A program made the position numbers and the translations under genes. The notes below the pieces were generated by a model. It was given only the letters and a program-made list of their open reading frames with translations. It did no database searches and was not told the origin of the DNA. 64,000 bases of DNA, taken from contig NC_061514.1 of assembly GCF_022539505.1 (NCBI RefSeq), forward strand, positions 42,706,869 to 42,770,868, written 5' to 3'. Positions 1 to 10,396 of the stretch are shown piece by piece. The stretch comes from Lolium rigidum (Eukaryota > Streptophyta > Magnoliopsida > Poales > Poaceae). Each line of letters starts with the position of its first letter. The first letter of the stretch is position 1.

Positions 1-1860
1 GCGGCAGGGGATCAAAAGAAAAATAAAGGAAATAGCCGGAAATTAATTAGGGGTCAAAAATAAATCCACCAAAGGAAACTTTTATTGTTCATAGAGGATG
101 ACATGTGGCGACCGACCTGCCAACAAGCGTCCTCATCGTTTCAACGGGAGCGAGAGATCAAAAGAAAAAGTCAAATAGCCAGAAATTAGGGGTAAAAAAT
201 AACTCCAAGAAAGGAAACTTTTATTGTTCGTAGAGGATGACATGCGGGACCCATGAGCCAGCAGCTTACTCAACGTTTCAAAGGCGGCATGAGATTGAAA
301 GAAAAAGGCAAGTGACCAAATATCAGGAGCCAAAAATAATCCAAGATTTATTGTACATAGAGGATGACATGTGGGTCCCATTTTGCAGCAGCGGTCTCAA
401 TGTTTGTAATGCGGCTTGAGATCAAAAGAAAAAGAAAGTAGCTAGTAATTAGGGGGTGAAAAAAATCCAAGAAAAGAAAGTTGATGGACATAGAGGATGA
501 CATGCGGGTCCCTTGAACCAACATCTTACTCAACGTTTCAAAGGGGCGGGGATCAAAAGAAAAAGGCAAGCCAAAAATCAGAGGGTGAAAAAAAATCCAA
601 CAAAGGAAACTTTTATAGCACACGAGAGGATGACATGCGGGTCCCATGAGCCAGCGAGGTACCTCAACGTTTCAAACGTGGCATGAGATCGAAAGAAAAA
701 GGCAAGTGACCAAATATGAGGTGCCAAAAAAAAACTCCAAGAAAAGAAAGTTGATTGCTCATAGAGGATGACATGCGGGTCCCATTTAGCTGCAGCGGTC
801 TCACCGTTTGAGAGGCGGCAGGGGATCGAAAGAAAAAGTCAAGTGACCAAATATGAGGTGCCAAAAATAATCCAAAAAATGAAAGTTTTATAGTACATAG
901 AGGATGACATGCGGGTCCCATTTAGCAGCAGCGGTATCACTGTTTGAGAGGCAGCAGGGGATCGAAAGAAAAAGTCAAGTTACCAAATATGAGGTGCCAA
1001 AAAAATCCAAGAAAAGAAAGTTTTATAGTACATAGTGGATGACATGCGGGTCCCATTTAGCAGCAGCGGTATCACCGTTTGAGAGGCGGCAGGGGATCGA
1101 AAGAAAAAGTCAAGTGACCAAATATGAGGTGCCAAAAAAAATCCAAGAAAAGAAAGTTTTATAGTACATAGAGGATGACATGCGGGTCCCATTTAGCAGC
1201 AGCGGTATCACTGTTTGAGAGGCAGCAGGGGATCGAAAGAAAAAGTCAAGTGACCAAATATGAGGTGCCAAAAAAATCCAAGAAAAGAAAGTTTTATAGT
1301 ACATAGAGGATGACATGCGGGTCCCATTTAGCAGCAGCGGTATCACCGTTTGAGAGGCGGCGAGGGATCGAAAGAAAAAGGTAAGTGACCAAATATGAGG
1401 TGCCAAAAATAATTCAAGAAAAGAAAGTTTTATAGTACATAGAGGATGACATGCGGGTCCCGATTAGCGGCAGCGGTATCACCGTTTGAGAGGCGGCAGG
1501 GATCGAAAGAAAAAGGTAAGTGACCAAATATGAGGTGCCAAAAATAATCCAAGAAAAGAAAGTTTTATAGTACATAGAGGATGACATGCGGGTCCCAGTT
1601 AGCAGCAGCGGTATCACCGTTTGAGAGGCGGCAGGGGATCGAAAGAAAAAGGCAAGTGACCAAATTTGAGGTGCCAAAAAAAACCTCCAAGAAAAGAAAA
1701 ATGATTGCACATAGAGAATGACATGCGGGTCCCATTTAGCAGCAGCGGTCTCAACGTTTCCAAGGCGGCAAGGGATCAAAAGAAAAAGGAAGTAGCCAGA
1801 AATCAGGGGGTCAAAAAAATCCAAGAATAGAAAGAATTTTGGTTCATAGAGGATGACATG
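1..1860. repeat. Tandem array, unit about 136 bp, about 14 copies
   Basis: The landmark GAGGATGACATG, or a one-base variant of it, recurs at 94, 233, 360, 493, 626, 764, 900, 1035, 1171, 1306, 1442, 1577, 1714 and 1849. The spacing is 127-139 bp, and 135-137 bp over the most homogeneous part (764-1849). Each unit also carries a GATCGAAAGAAAAAG block and a CCAAGAAAAGAAAG block. The array already starts inside a unit at base 1, so it extends to the left. The short frames open on the minus strand across it (LFLAPHIWSL-like words) are a by-product of the repeat and are not proposed as genes. Confidence 0.9.
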
Positions 1861-2208
1861 CGGGACCCATGATCCTGCATCGTAAACGGCTTGATCGGAG
1901 AACGTTGAACGAGATGGCGCAATCTAGAAAAAAAACAATGCCGGAGAGGCTGCCATCCGGGCCCTACATCCCTCGGCGGTGCGGATTTGCGTTGACTCGG
2001 CCGGCGAACCCGAGATTTCGAGATGCACCACGTCCCGGGCCACCATACGCGACGTTTTGGCCGCTTTCGTCGGGCTAGGTGGCCTCAAAAACGAGAAAAA
2101 AAAAGTTTTGACATGCACCACGGAGGGACCAAAAATCGTCGGCCATGGTACACCGGCAACCACGGCGCGACTTCAACTTCGTCGGCCATGGCAACTTTTC
2201 TTGTAGTG
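1..2208. mobile_element. CACTA (DTC) transposon, one terminal part
   Basis: The segment ends at 2208 in ACTTTTCTTGTAGTG, the reverse complement of the CACTACAAGAAAA terminus typical of grass CACTA elements. The next three bases, AAT (2209-2211), would be one copy of the 3 bp target duplication. Inside the end there are short subterminal repeats: GTCGGCCATGG occurs at 2139 and 2181 and ATGCACCACG at about 2023 and 2113, as expected of transposase-binding subterminal repeats. Interior to these is the 136 bp tandem array. The other end and any transposase gene lie outside the window. The element sits inside an LTR that continues at 2212. Confidence 0.75.
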
Positions 2209-2211
2209 AAT

Positions 2212-3115
2212 AGAACATCGCTGTTTTCTCCCTAGTAGCAACAACACATCTACAACCGTAGAGAACAAGGTCACTTCCCATGGTTAAATAGAGGCATGAA
2301 CCCACTATCGAGCATAAATACTCCCTCTTGGAGTCGCTAGCATCTACTTGGCCAGAGAATCTACTAGAAATGGAGAGCATGCAAGATCATAATAACATAA
2401 TACATAATCTCAACCAAAGCAATCTCTCTATAAATTGGATCCACATAAAACCAACATGTAGCAATTACAAATAGATGATGTTGATCATGTTAGGCAGCTC
2501 ACAAGATCTATACATGAATCACAACAAGGAGAGGACATCCATCTAGCTACTGCTATGGACCCATGGTCCCATGGAGGACTACTCACGCATCACCTCGGAT
2601 AAAGACATGGCGATGTAGAGGCCTCCGGTGGTGATTTCCCTCTCTGACAGGGTGCCGGGATGGACTGCAGAACCCTCCCGAACTAGGGTTTCGGTTGACG
2701 GCGACGTTAGAAATTTTCGTGGATGGAGGCTCTCGTCTCTGGGGTTTTCCCAAAGAGCGGAGCAAACGAGGCGACGAGGTGCCAGTACATGGGCCAGGCG
2801 CGGCCAAGGGTGGGGTTGCGCCAGCCCTATGTACTGCCACGTGGCAGCTCTCCTGCACGTGTTCTTCTGGCTCTGTCTCCGTCCCGGAAAAATAAGACTC
2901 TGAGCTTTTGTTTCGTCAAATTCCGAGAAACATTCATGTAAACTTTTGTCAAACACAAAAACAGCAGAAAACAGGAACTGGCACTGCGGTACTGCGTTAA
3001 TAGGTTAGTCCCAGAAAATGCTAAAAAGTGTGGAAAAGTGCACATAAAATATATAATAATTGTAACAAAACAAGCATGGAGCATCAAAAATTATAGATAC
3101 GTTTGGGACGTATCA
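2212..3115 (-). mobile_element. LTR fragment of the TGATACGTC type, cut by the CACTA insertion
   Basis: Read on the minus strand, the segment starts at 3115 with TGATACGTCCCAAACGTATC and follows the same order of blocks as the other LTRs in the window: ACTAACCTATTAAC, a GC-rich centre, a GAGTAGT...CCATGGG block, and AAGAGGGAGTATTTATGCTC. It stops inside the LTR where the CACTA element begins. The right flank (3116 on) is Harbinger DNA and not a polypurine tract, so this is the outer edge of a 5' LTR or of a solo LTR. It is more diverged from the RLX-1 and RLX-2 LTRs than those are from each other. Confidence 0.75.
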
Positions 3116-3213
3116 CAACGTCCCCCAAACGCGGCACGAACAAAACACGTCCCCCAAACACTCGATCCGACGCTCTTTGGGGGACAGTTTGGGGGACGCG
3201 ACTGGAGATGCTC
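3116..3213. mobile_element. Harbinger-type (DTH) terminal fragment
   Basis: Read from 3213 leftward on the minus strand, the end is GAGCATCTCCAGTCGCGTCC, a form common at ends of grass Harbinger elements. It is followed by three CCCCCAAA blocks. TTA at 3214-3216 fits the 3 bp TTA/TAA target duplication. The LTR ending at 3115 interrupts the element about 100 bp from its terminus. Its partner end is not visible. Confidence 0.6.
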
Positions 3214-3216
3214 TTA

Positions 3217-4000
3217 ATATCTTCTATTTCTAAATAGGAGCACCCACTATAATATTTCTCTCAACATGCAGGCTATCCAGCTCATCAACAGGCCATGTCA
3301 GCAATTTCCGTTTCTTATCTTTCTTTATTCTTGTTCGTTTTCTAAAAAATTGTCGTCGCGGTGAATCGACAGATGCCATGGGATGGCTTAAGTTGGGGCC
3401 GATGTGTACCGAGGGAACCGGAGGAGGGGAGGATGAAGATGAAACTCACTCAAACACACACGAACATGGGCGATATACCCAGGTTCAGGGCCCTCGTGAG
3501 GAGGTAAAGCTCCTACTCCTGCATGCTTCTACTATACGATCTCAACAAGGAGCTACAATGATGGTGTTTCTAGCACTTGGCCAGAGGTTGAAGATGAACT
3601 AGAGGTAGAAGAACCTATGAAAGGTGAAGCTCCGTACCGCTAAGGACTAGGATTGTGCTCTCCCGTGCAAGGGAAATGTCTCTCTCCTTATATAGGGGAG
3701 AGGAGGCTTACAAGGGAAGGAACCCACAAGAAATATATGCCTACCTAAGCTAACTTTATAAAGCTTCTTTGGTTCAGGCCATGACGTTTCTTCTGCACCC
3801 CTTGTCTGGTGACCCTCCTTGGTCGGCCCACGGATGCTTTCTTCGTCAGCAACCTGCTTTGGCTTCAGGGCTTCGTTTAAAGCTGATCTTGCTTACCTCC
3901 TCGATGTCCTTTGGCAACAGGGAGAATCTTTGACCAAGGTGCCGACATGTAGCAGTTGAGGCTATGCCGGACCTACGGTGACTTTATCCGGAGTAAACCG
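3217..4000 (+). other. AT-rich flank followed by probable remnant of another LTR
   Basis: 3217-3340 is AT-rich DNA without a recognised feature. About 3345-4000 reads like a plus-strand LTR of a different gypsy-like family: a CCCAGGTTCAGGGCCCTC block near 3479, a TATATAGG box near 3693, and a closing part with repeated CCGGA words near 3970-4000. I cannot fix its ends or find a duplication, so it is not called as a bounded element. A 74-codon frame at 3378-3602 has no recognisable domain. Confidence 0.35.
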
Positions 4001-4004
4001 GAAC

Positions 4005-5305
4005 TTATCTTTCTTTCCTCCAGACCTTGGTCTCCTGAAGATGTTTCCGGTTTAACGAGATCATTTTGAAGTTGCCCGTGAACATTGTTGTCACGGATCT
4101 CTGCGTGCATGGTGAGAAAATCAGCAAAATCTGCAGGCAACTCATGATCAACCTCCGCAAGAGGGCCCTGACACTCATAGGGACCAACATGTGTCCTGAC
4201 ATGATTTTTGCGGTCATCTCGATGATCATGTTGTGCATGATCACACAAGCCTGCGTCACCTCCCGCATTTGGTCGTGAGACCAGCTTAGAGAAGGGTACC
4301 GGACAATTGCAAATTGAGCTTGAAGCACACCAAATGCCCGCTCGACATCCTTCCTGCAAGCCTCCTGTCGCGAAGCAAAGTGGCAATTCTTTTGACCTAA
4401 TGGAGCCGAGATTGTTTTGAAAAAAGTGGCCCATTTTGGATCTATACCATCAGCTAGATAATAGCCTTTGGTATATTGGTGGCCATTGATCTCATAGTTG
4501 CATGGTGGAGCATGCCCTTCCACTAGTTTGCTGAACACCAGACACTGCTGCAACACGTTGATGTCATTGTGTGATCCTGTCATGCCAAAGAAAGAATACC
4601 ATTCCACAGGTCATAATCTGCCACAGCTTCAAGCACCACACTGCAATATCCATGACGCCCTTTGTATATACCTTGACAGGCAAACGGATAGTTCTTCAAT
4701 GACCAGTGCATGCAATCGATGCTTCCAAGCATTTCAGGGAATCCTCTGGCAGCATTTTGTGTCATGATCCTTGCATTCTCTTCTTCGGTTGGCCCTCTCA
4801 ACTAGTATTTGCCAAATTTTCCCACCACAGCTCGACAAAATTTGTACATGCACTCAGTGGCAGTAGACTCACTCATGCGAAGGTAGTCGTCCTGTGTATC
4901 AGCAGGTGCTCCGTATGCAAGCATTCTCATGGCGGCGGTGCACTTCTGAATCGACGAGAACCCGGCAACGCCTAGAACGTCGTGCCTGAGCTTGAAGTAG
5001 GGTTCGAACTCTCGAACGCCATGGATGATATTCATGAACAAACCCTTGCTCATCCTATACCGGCGCCGAAAATTGTCGGCATGTGTTGCCTCATCTGCGA
5101 AGTATTCGTTGTGCAGCATGGTATGCCCCTCCATCCTCAGCCGGGGCTTCAACTTCTTTCTCCCCGGCTTTGATCCTCCGCGGCGCGGCCTCCTCCGCTT
5201 CTCCGCCTCGACGTCAATCATGTCCTGGAGGGACGCGATGATCAACAAATGCTCCCGAATGTCGACGTCGAAGGCTTTCTCGTCCTCCAGCAGTCGGACA
5301 AGCAT
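4005..5305 (-). pseudogene. PIF/Harbinger DDE transposase (plant transposon nuclease family), broken
   Basis: The minus-strand frame starts at 5305 and resembles grass PIF/Harbinger transposases of the DDE superfamily, which cut and join transposon ends. The N-terminal part is basic (RRRPRRGGSKPGRKKLK). The fold core is visible: the first Asp in GSIDCMHW (codon near 4717), the second in YYLADGI (near 4451), and the Glu in KDVERAFG (near 4343). The reading frame is damaged in at least three ways. There is an in-frame TAG at 4802-4804, where the family has an aromatic residue. A 1 bp loss near 4600 shifts the frame. Another shift near 4215 moves the C-terminus, continued by the frame at 3973-4434, into a different register. 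The length, about 430 codons, is near normal. No Myb-like partner ORF is seen. Family assignment is firm; activity is excluded by the breaks. Confidence 0.85.
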
Positions 5306-5576
5306 CTCGTCATCTCTGAAGCAAAATTAATGGTTAAAATTGCGCCCCGGCAGACGAGGCAACGAACAGCGGCCAATCGCGCCTACCTGAAAAGTCGTCG
5401 TACACCTTGTGTGCGCGGAGGTGGGTGGATTTGACGCCGCGTTCTGGGACACGCTGGCGAAGTGGCGGCGGCGAAAAGGCCGGCAAGAGAGCCAGCCGCG
5501 GCAACGGTGCCGACTCTCAGAAGAGATCAGCCGTCAAAATGGCCGGCAAATCCAGCGGTGGGGGAGGGGTGGGGGG
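5306..5576. other. GC-rich flank upstream of the transposase, interrupted by RLX-1
   Basis: This stretch and 14321-14432 read as one continuous GC-rich segment split by RLX-1. They lie on the 5' side of the minus-strand transposase and probably belong to the same Harbinger element. The expected terminal repeat is not reached, because RLX-2b begins at 14433. No gene is recognised in either piece. Confidence 0.5.
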
Positions 5577-8500
5577 TGATACGTCTCCAACGTATCCATA
5601 ATTTCTGATGTTCCATGCTTGTTTTATGACAATACCTACATGTTTTGCTCACACTTTATAATGTTTTTATGCGTTTTCCGGAACTAACCTATTAACGAGA
5701 TGCCGAAAGGCCAGTTGCTGTTTTCTATTGTTTTTGGTTCCAGAAAGGCTGTTCGGGCAATATTCTCGGAATTCGACGAAACGAAGACCCAACATCTTAT
5801 TTTTTCCCGGAACCTTCCAGAAAGTCAAAGTGGGACCAGAGGGGTGCCCTGGGGGCCCCACACATGGTGGCGGCACGGCCCCAGGCCTGGGTGCGCCCCC
5901 CTAGTGTGAGGAGGCCCCATGGCCCCTCCGACTCCGACTCTTCGCCTATTTAAGCCGTCCTGACCTAAAACATCGATACCGATTGACGAAACTCCAGAAA
6001 GACTCCAGGGGCGCCACCGCCATCGCGAAACTCCAATTCGGGGGACAGAAGTCTCTGTTCCGGCACCCTGCCGGGACGGGGAAGTGCCCCCGGAAGCCAT
6101 CTCCATCAACGCCACCGCCTCCATCATGCTCCGTGAGTAGTTCCCCCATGGACTACGGGTTCTAGCTGTAGCTAGTTGGTATTCTCTCCCCCATGGACTT
6201 CAATACAATGATCTCATGAGCTGCCTTACATGATTGAGATTCATCTGATGTAATCGGTGTTGTGTTTGTTGGGATCCGATGGATTGTTACATTATGATTA
6301 GTTGATACGTCTCCAACGTATCGATAATTTCTTATGTTCCATGCTACATTATTGATGATATCTACATGTTTTATGCACATTATATGTCGTATTTACGCAT
6401 TTTCTGGAACTAACCTATTAACAAGATGCCGAAGAGCCGCTTGTCTGTTTTCTGCTGTTTTTGGTTTCAGAAATCCTAGTAACGAAATATTCTCGGAATT
6501 GGACGAAATCAACGCCCAGGTTCCTATTTTGCCCGGAAGCATCCAGAACACCCGAGAGCCGCCAGAGAGGGGCCACGTGGGGCCCACACATGGTGGCGGC
6601 GCGGCCCAGGCCCTGGCCGCGCCGCCCTAGTGTCTGGCCCCACCAGACCCCCTCTGACCTTGCCCTTTCGCCTACTTAAAGCCTCCGTCGCGAAACCCCC
6701 AGTACCGAGAGCCACGATACGGAAAACCTTCCAGAGACGCCGCCGCCGCGAATCCCATCTCGGGGGATTCAGGAGATCGCCTCCGGCACCCCGCCGGAGA
6801 GGGGATTCATCTCCCGGAGGACTCTTCATCGCCATGATCGCCTCCGGAGTGATGAGTGAGTAGTTCACCCCCGGACTATGGGTCCATAGCAGTAGCTAGA
6901 TGGTCGTCTTCTCCTCATGTGCTTCATTGTTGGATCTTGTGAGCTGCCTAACATGATCAAGATCATCTATCTCGTAATACTATATGTTGTGTTTGTCGGG
7001 ATCCGATGGATAGAGAATACTATGTTATGGTGATTATCAATCTATTACTTATGTGTTGTTTATGATCTTGCATGCTCTCCGTTATTAGTAGAGGCTCTGG
7101 CCAAGTTTTTGCTCTTAACTCCAAGAGGGAGTATTTATGCTCGATAGTGGGTTCATGCGTGCATTGACACCTGGGACAGTGACAGAAAGTTCTAATGTTG
7201 TGTTGTGATGTTGCCACTAGGGATAAAACATTGATTCTATGTCTAAGGATGTAGTTGTCGATTACATTACGCACCATACTTAATGCAATTGTCTGTTGCT
7301 TTGCAACTTAATACCGAATGGGGTTCGGATGATAACCCGAAGGTGGACTTTTTAGGCATAGATGCAGTTGGATGGCGGTCTATGTACTTTGTCGTAATGC
7401 CCAATTAAATCTCACTATATTTATCATATCATGTATATGCATTGTTATGCCCTTTTCTATTTGTCAATTGCCCGACCGTAATTTGTTCACCCAACATGCT
7501 TTTATCTTATGGGAGAGACACCTCTAGTGAACCGTGGACCCCGGTCCTATTCTTTACATCGCATACAATCTATCGCAATACTTGTTTACTCGTTTTCTTG
7601 CAAACAATCATCTTCCACACAATACGGTTAATCCTTTGTTACAGCAAGCCGGTGAGATTGACAACCTCACTCGTTTCGTTGGGGCAAAGTACTTTGGTTG
7701 TGTTGTGCAGGTTCCACGTTGGCGCCGGAATCCCCGGTGTTGCGCCGCATCATATTTCGCCACCATCAACCTTCAACGTGCTTCTTGGCTCCTACTGGTT
7801 CGATTAAACCTTGGTTTCATACTGAGGGAAACTTGCTTCTATACGCATCATACCTTCCACTTGGGGTTCCCAACGGACGTGTATATCTACGCGCATCATT
7901 ATTCTATCTATAAAGTTTGTGAAGTTATTGTTGCTGCAATCTTGTTGTGTTTAATGCTTGTCACTAGGGCCCGAGTGGCATGATCTTAGATTTAAGCTCT
8001 ATACTTATTGCTTAGATTGTATCTACAAGTTGTTTGCACATGTCTATGTCCGGAACCCGAGGCCCCAAAGTGACGTAAATTGGGACAACCGGAGGGGAAG
8101 GCGTAGGTATGAGGATCACATGTTTTCACCAAGTGTTAATGCTATGCTCTGGTGCTCTATTAAAAGGAGTACCTTAATTTCCGAGAGATTCCCTAGAGGC
8201 CCTGCTGCCACCGGCTGGTAGGACAAAAGATGTTGTACAAGTTTCTCATTGCGAGCACGTATGACTATATATGGAAAACATGCCTACATGATTAATAATC
8301 TTGATGTTCTCGTCTTAATGCTATTTCAATCCTATCAATTGCCCAACTGTAATTTGTTCACCCAACACTTGTTATTGGAGAGTTACCACTAGTGTAGATA
8401 GCTGGGAACCCCGGTCCATCTCTCATCATCATAAACTCGTTCTATATGACATTGGAAGTAGTATCAACTATTTTCTGGTGCCATTGCTCTCATATTACCG

Positions 8501-8711
8501 CTACCGCTGTCGTGTTATCATTGCTATCGCTCTCATATTATCGTTGCTTTCACATCACCCTCGTTACTAGTGCTTTTCCAGGTGCAACTGAATTGACAAC
8601 TCAGTTGTTAAGGCTTATAAGTATTCTTTACCTCCCCTTGTGTCGAATCAATAAATTTGGGTTTTACTTCCCTCGAAGACTGCTGCGATCCCCTATACTT
8701 GTGGGTTATCA
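5577..8711 (+). repeat. RLX-1 5' LTR, interrupted by RLX-2a
   Basis: The LTR consists of 5577-6302 and 7904-8711, which together give about 1534 bp and match the 3' LTR (12788-14320) block for block. It begins TGATACGTCTCC and ends CTTGTGGGTTATCA. A TATTTAAG box at 5947-5954, after a GC-rich block, is the probable core promoter. The same box is at 13155-13162 in the 3' LTR. The LTR pair differs mainly by transitions at CG and by odd changes at CTG/CAG sites. Confidence 0.88.
6303..7898 (+). mobile_element. RLX-2a, solo LTR nested in the RLX-1 5' LTR
   Basis: This 1596 bp segment starts TGATACGTCTCCAACG and ends GCGCATCA. It aligns over its length with the LTRs of RLX-2b, 2c and 2d. No internal region is attached. 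Flanks are TTAGT (6298-6302) and TTATT (7899-7903). The uninterrupted 3' LTR of RLX-1 reads TTAGT once at this point, so it is an insertion followed by LTR-LTR recombination. A TACTTAAAG box near 6673 occupies the promoter position. Several short frames across it (for example 7442-7983) are chance. Confidence 0.88.
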
Positions 8712-8722
8712 AGACTATTTTC

Positions 8723-8740
8723 TGGCGCCGTTGCCGGGGA
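8723..8740 (+). other. RLX-1 primer-binding site
   Basis: TGGCGCCGTTGCCGGGGA lies 11 bases after the 5' LTR end. It is where the 3' end of a host tRNA would prime minus-strand DNA synthesis. The same 18-mer follows the LTRs of RLX-2b, 2c and 2d (2c and 2d on the minus strand), which ties these families together. The matching tRNA was not determined. Confidence 0.8.
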
Positions 8741-9051
8741 GGCATAGCTCTACTCATAAGTTCACCTGGGGAGTACACTCTACCTCTCTCTCTGCTTTTA
8801 TTTTATTTTGTCTTGCTAGTTTATTTCTGTCTAGTTTATTTGTGCTTAGTTTATTTCTGTCTAGTATTAGTTTGCTTAGTTTACTATTGTCTAGTTTATT
8901 TTTGTCTTGTTTTATTTTCCCTATATACCCAAAAATCCATAAAAATTTGAAAAACCTAAAAATTAAAAACTACTATTATGGGAGAACCTACAACCTATTT
9001 GGAGCTTATAGAATTATATAATAATTATAGGGAATCAAAAAAGGGAAAGTT
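8741..9051 (+). other. RLX-1 leader with pyrimidine-rich short repeats
   Basis: The leader between the primer-binding site and the ORF is T-rich. It contains repeated words of the type TTTATTTCTGTCTAGT, at least five of them between about 8815 and 8915. RLX-2 leaders carry a similar but distinct repeat (CACAAAAAAATTAGTTAC). The frames open across 8446-9021 are low-complexity and are not proposed as genes. Confidence 0.5.
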
Positions 9052-10396
9052 ATGAGTGTTGTGATAGAAAAATTAAATACAATTGCTAAAATCTTGCTTA
9101 AACGCCATGATATAAACTGTTGCTCTAAACAGGATACTAAACATCTTAAATTTCAATGTGGCTTTAGTGAGGAAGTTTTAATTATGAACTATAATTGGAA
9201 TAACTATATTCATTTTGGGTTCGAAGAGGTAGAACAATTTGTCTTATTTATGGGAGCCTCTGAGATAGAATCATTCATGTCTAAAAATTATGAAACTTGT
9301 GCTGTTTGTAAGGACCTTAAAGATTATGTCTCTTCTATCCTTAATTTTTTCATAGAAAGCTACAGTGATAATCCTTATATCATTGATTATAAAGAGATAC
9401 TCATTAATGCATAGGAATGCACTCACAATTTGCAGGAACATGTGGAAGAAGAAATTGATGAACCTGAAAGCTCATTGGATGAAAAAGAGGAGGAAATTGA
9501 TGAACCTGAAAGCTCATTGGATGAAAAATAAGAGGAGAGTGATGAACAAAAGGAGGAAGAATGGATTAGCTACCCATGCCAACCTTCTAATGAGAGTAAC
9601 TCTTTATCTCTTACACTATTTGATTGTCCTCCATGCTTACCAAAAGAGGATGAATGTTATGTTCCCGTGGATTCTCTTGAAATATTCCCTATGAGTAAAA
9701 CTTGTGAGAATAATTATGCTACTGTTATCTATGATAATCCATGCTACTTTGATAAATCTTATGATAATGCTTTGTTTGTGCCTCGATGTCGAAATGCATG
9801 GTACTAAAGAGTTTTGCTTGGCAAATGTTTATGATAAATCTCTAGATGATGGTCCTATGTTACTTGATAATATTAATTGTACTACTAATGAAAATGGGAT
9901 TGGAGAGTTCTTGACTTTATCTATGAGTCCCATATCTTTTGAGATTGATCAATCATCTTGTTATATTATTGATAAAAGTGGGTTTGAAAGTTTTAATCCT
10001 ATTATTTCTGAGCTTGATAAAAATTATATGTTTGTGAATCATGAAAAGCATGCTTTATGTGATCGTTATATTGTTGAGTTTATCCATGAAGCTACTGAAA
10101 ATTATTATGAGAGAGGAAAATATGGTTGTAGAAATTTGCATGGTACTAAAACACCTCTCTATATGCTGAAACTTATGAAGTTACTCTTGTTTTATCTGCT
10201 TATGCTTGTTACTTTGTTCTTCATGAATTTATTTGTGTACAAGATTCCTATGCATAGGAAGTTGGTTAGACTTAAATGTGTTTTGAACTTGCTTTTTGAT
10301 TCTCTCTTTTGCTTCAACTCTCACCCTTATGTGAGCATCATTAAAATTGCTGAGCCCATCTTAATGGCTATAAAGAAAGCACTTCTTTTGAGATAA
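9052..10396 (+). pseudogene. RLX-1 internal ORF of unknown function, acidic, broken
   Basis: The first frame, 9052-9414, encodes 120 residues starting MSVVIEKLNTIAK. Beyond it an acidic frame runs through a duplicated 14-residue block (EEIDEPESSLDEK type) to a TAA near 9529 and on to about 9806. A third frame, 9704-10396, carries the conserved C-terminus with YYERGKYGCRN followed by two hydrophobic stretches and YKIPMHRK. I read these as one former protein of roughly 420 codons with frame damage. The C-terminal part is shared with the ORF of RLX-2c (34686-35432), so it has been under selection or recently copied. It has no recognised gag, protease, RT or integrase motif. Function is unknown; it could be a structural or packaging protein. 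Confidence 0.5.
9451..9534 (+). repeat. Two in-frame 42 bp repeats coding for an acidic motif
   Basis: GAAATTGATGAACCTGAAAG recurs 42 bp apart, at 9451 and 9493, giving two copies of a 14-residue acidic unit. The duplication keeps the frame, as slippage in a coding segment under length constraint would. Confidence 0.85.

Noticed and set aside
1..1824. Minus-strand frames with repeated FFFRSPAAS words as a repeat protein
   Set aside because: They follow the 136 bp repeat, whose period varies from 127 to 139, so no frame is kept for more than a few units.
7442..7983. Overlapping plus-strand frames of 121-149 codons as a gene
   Set aside because: They lie in the solo LTR, and the same frames recur, sense or antisense, in every RLX-2 LTR.
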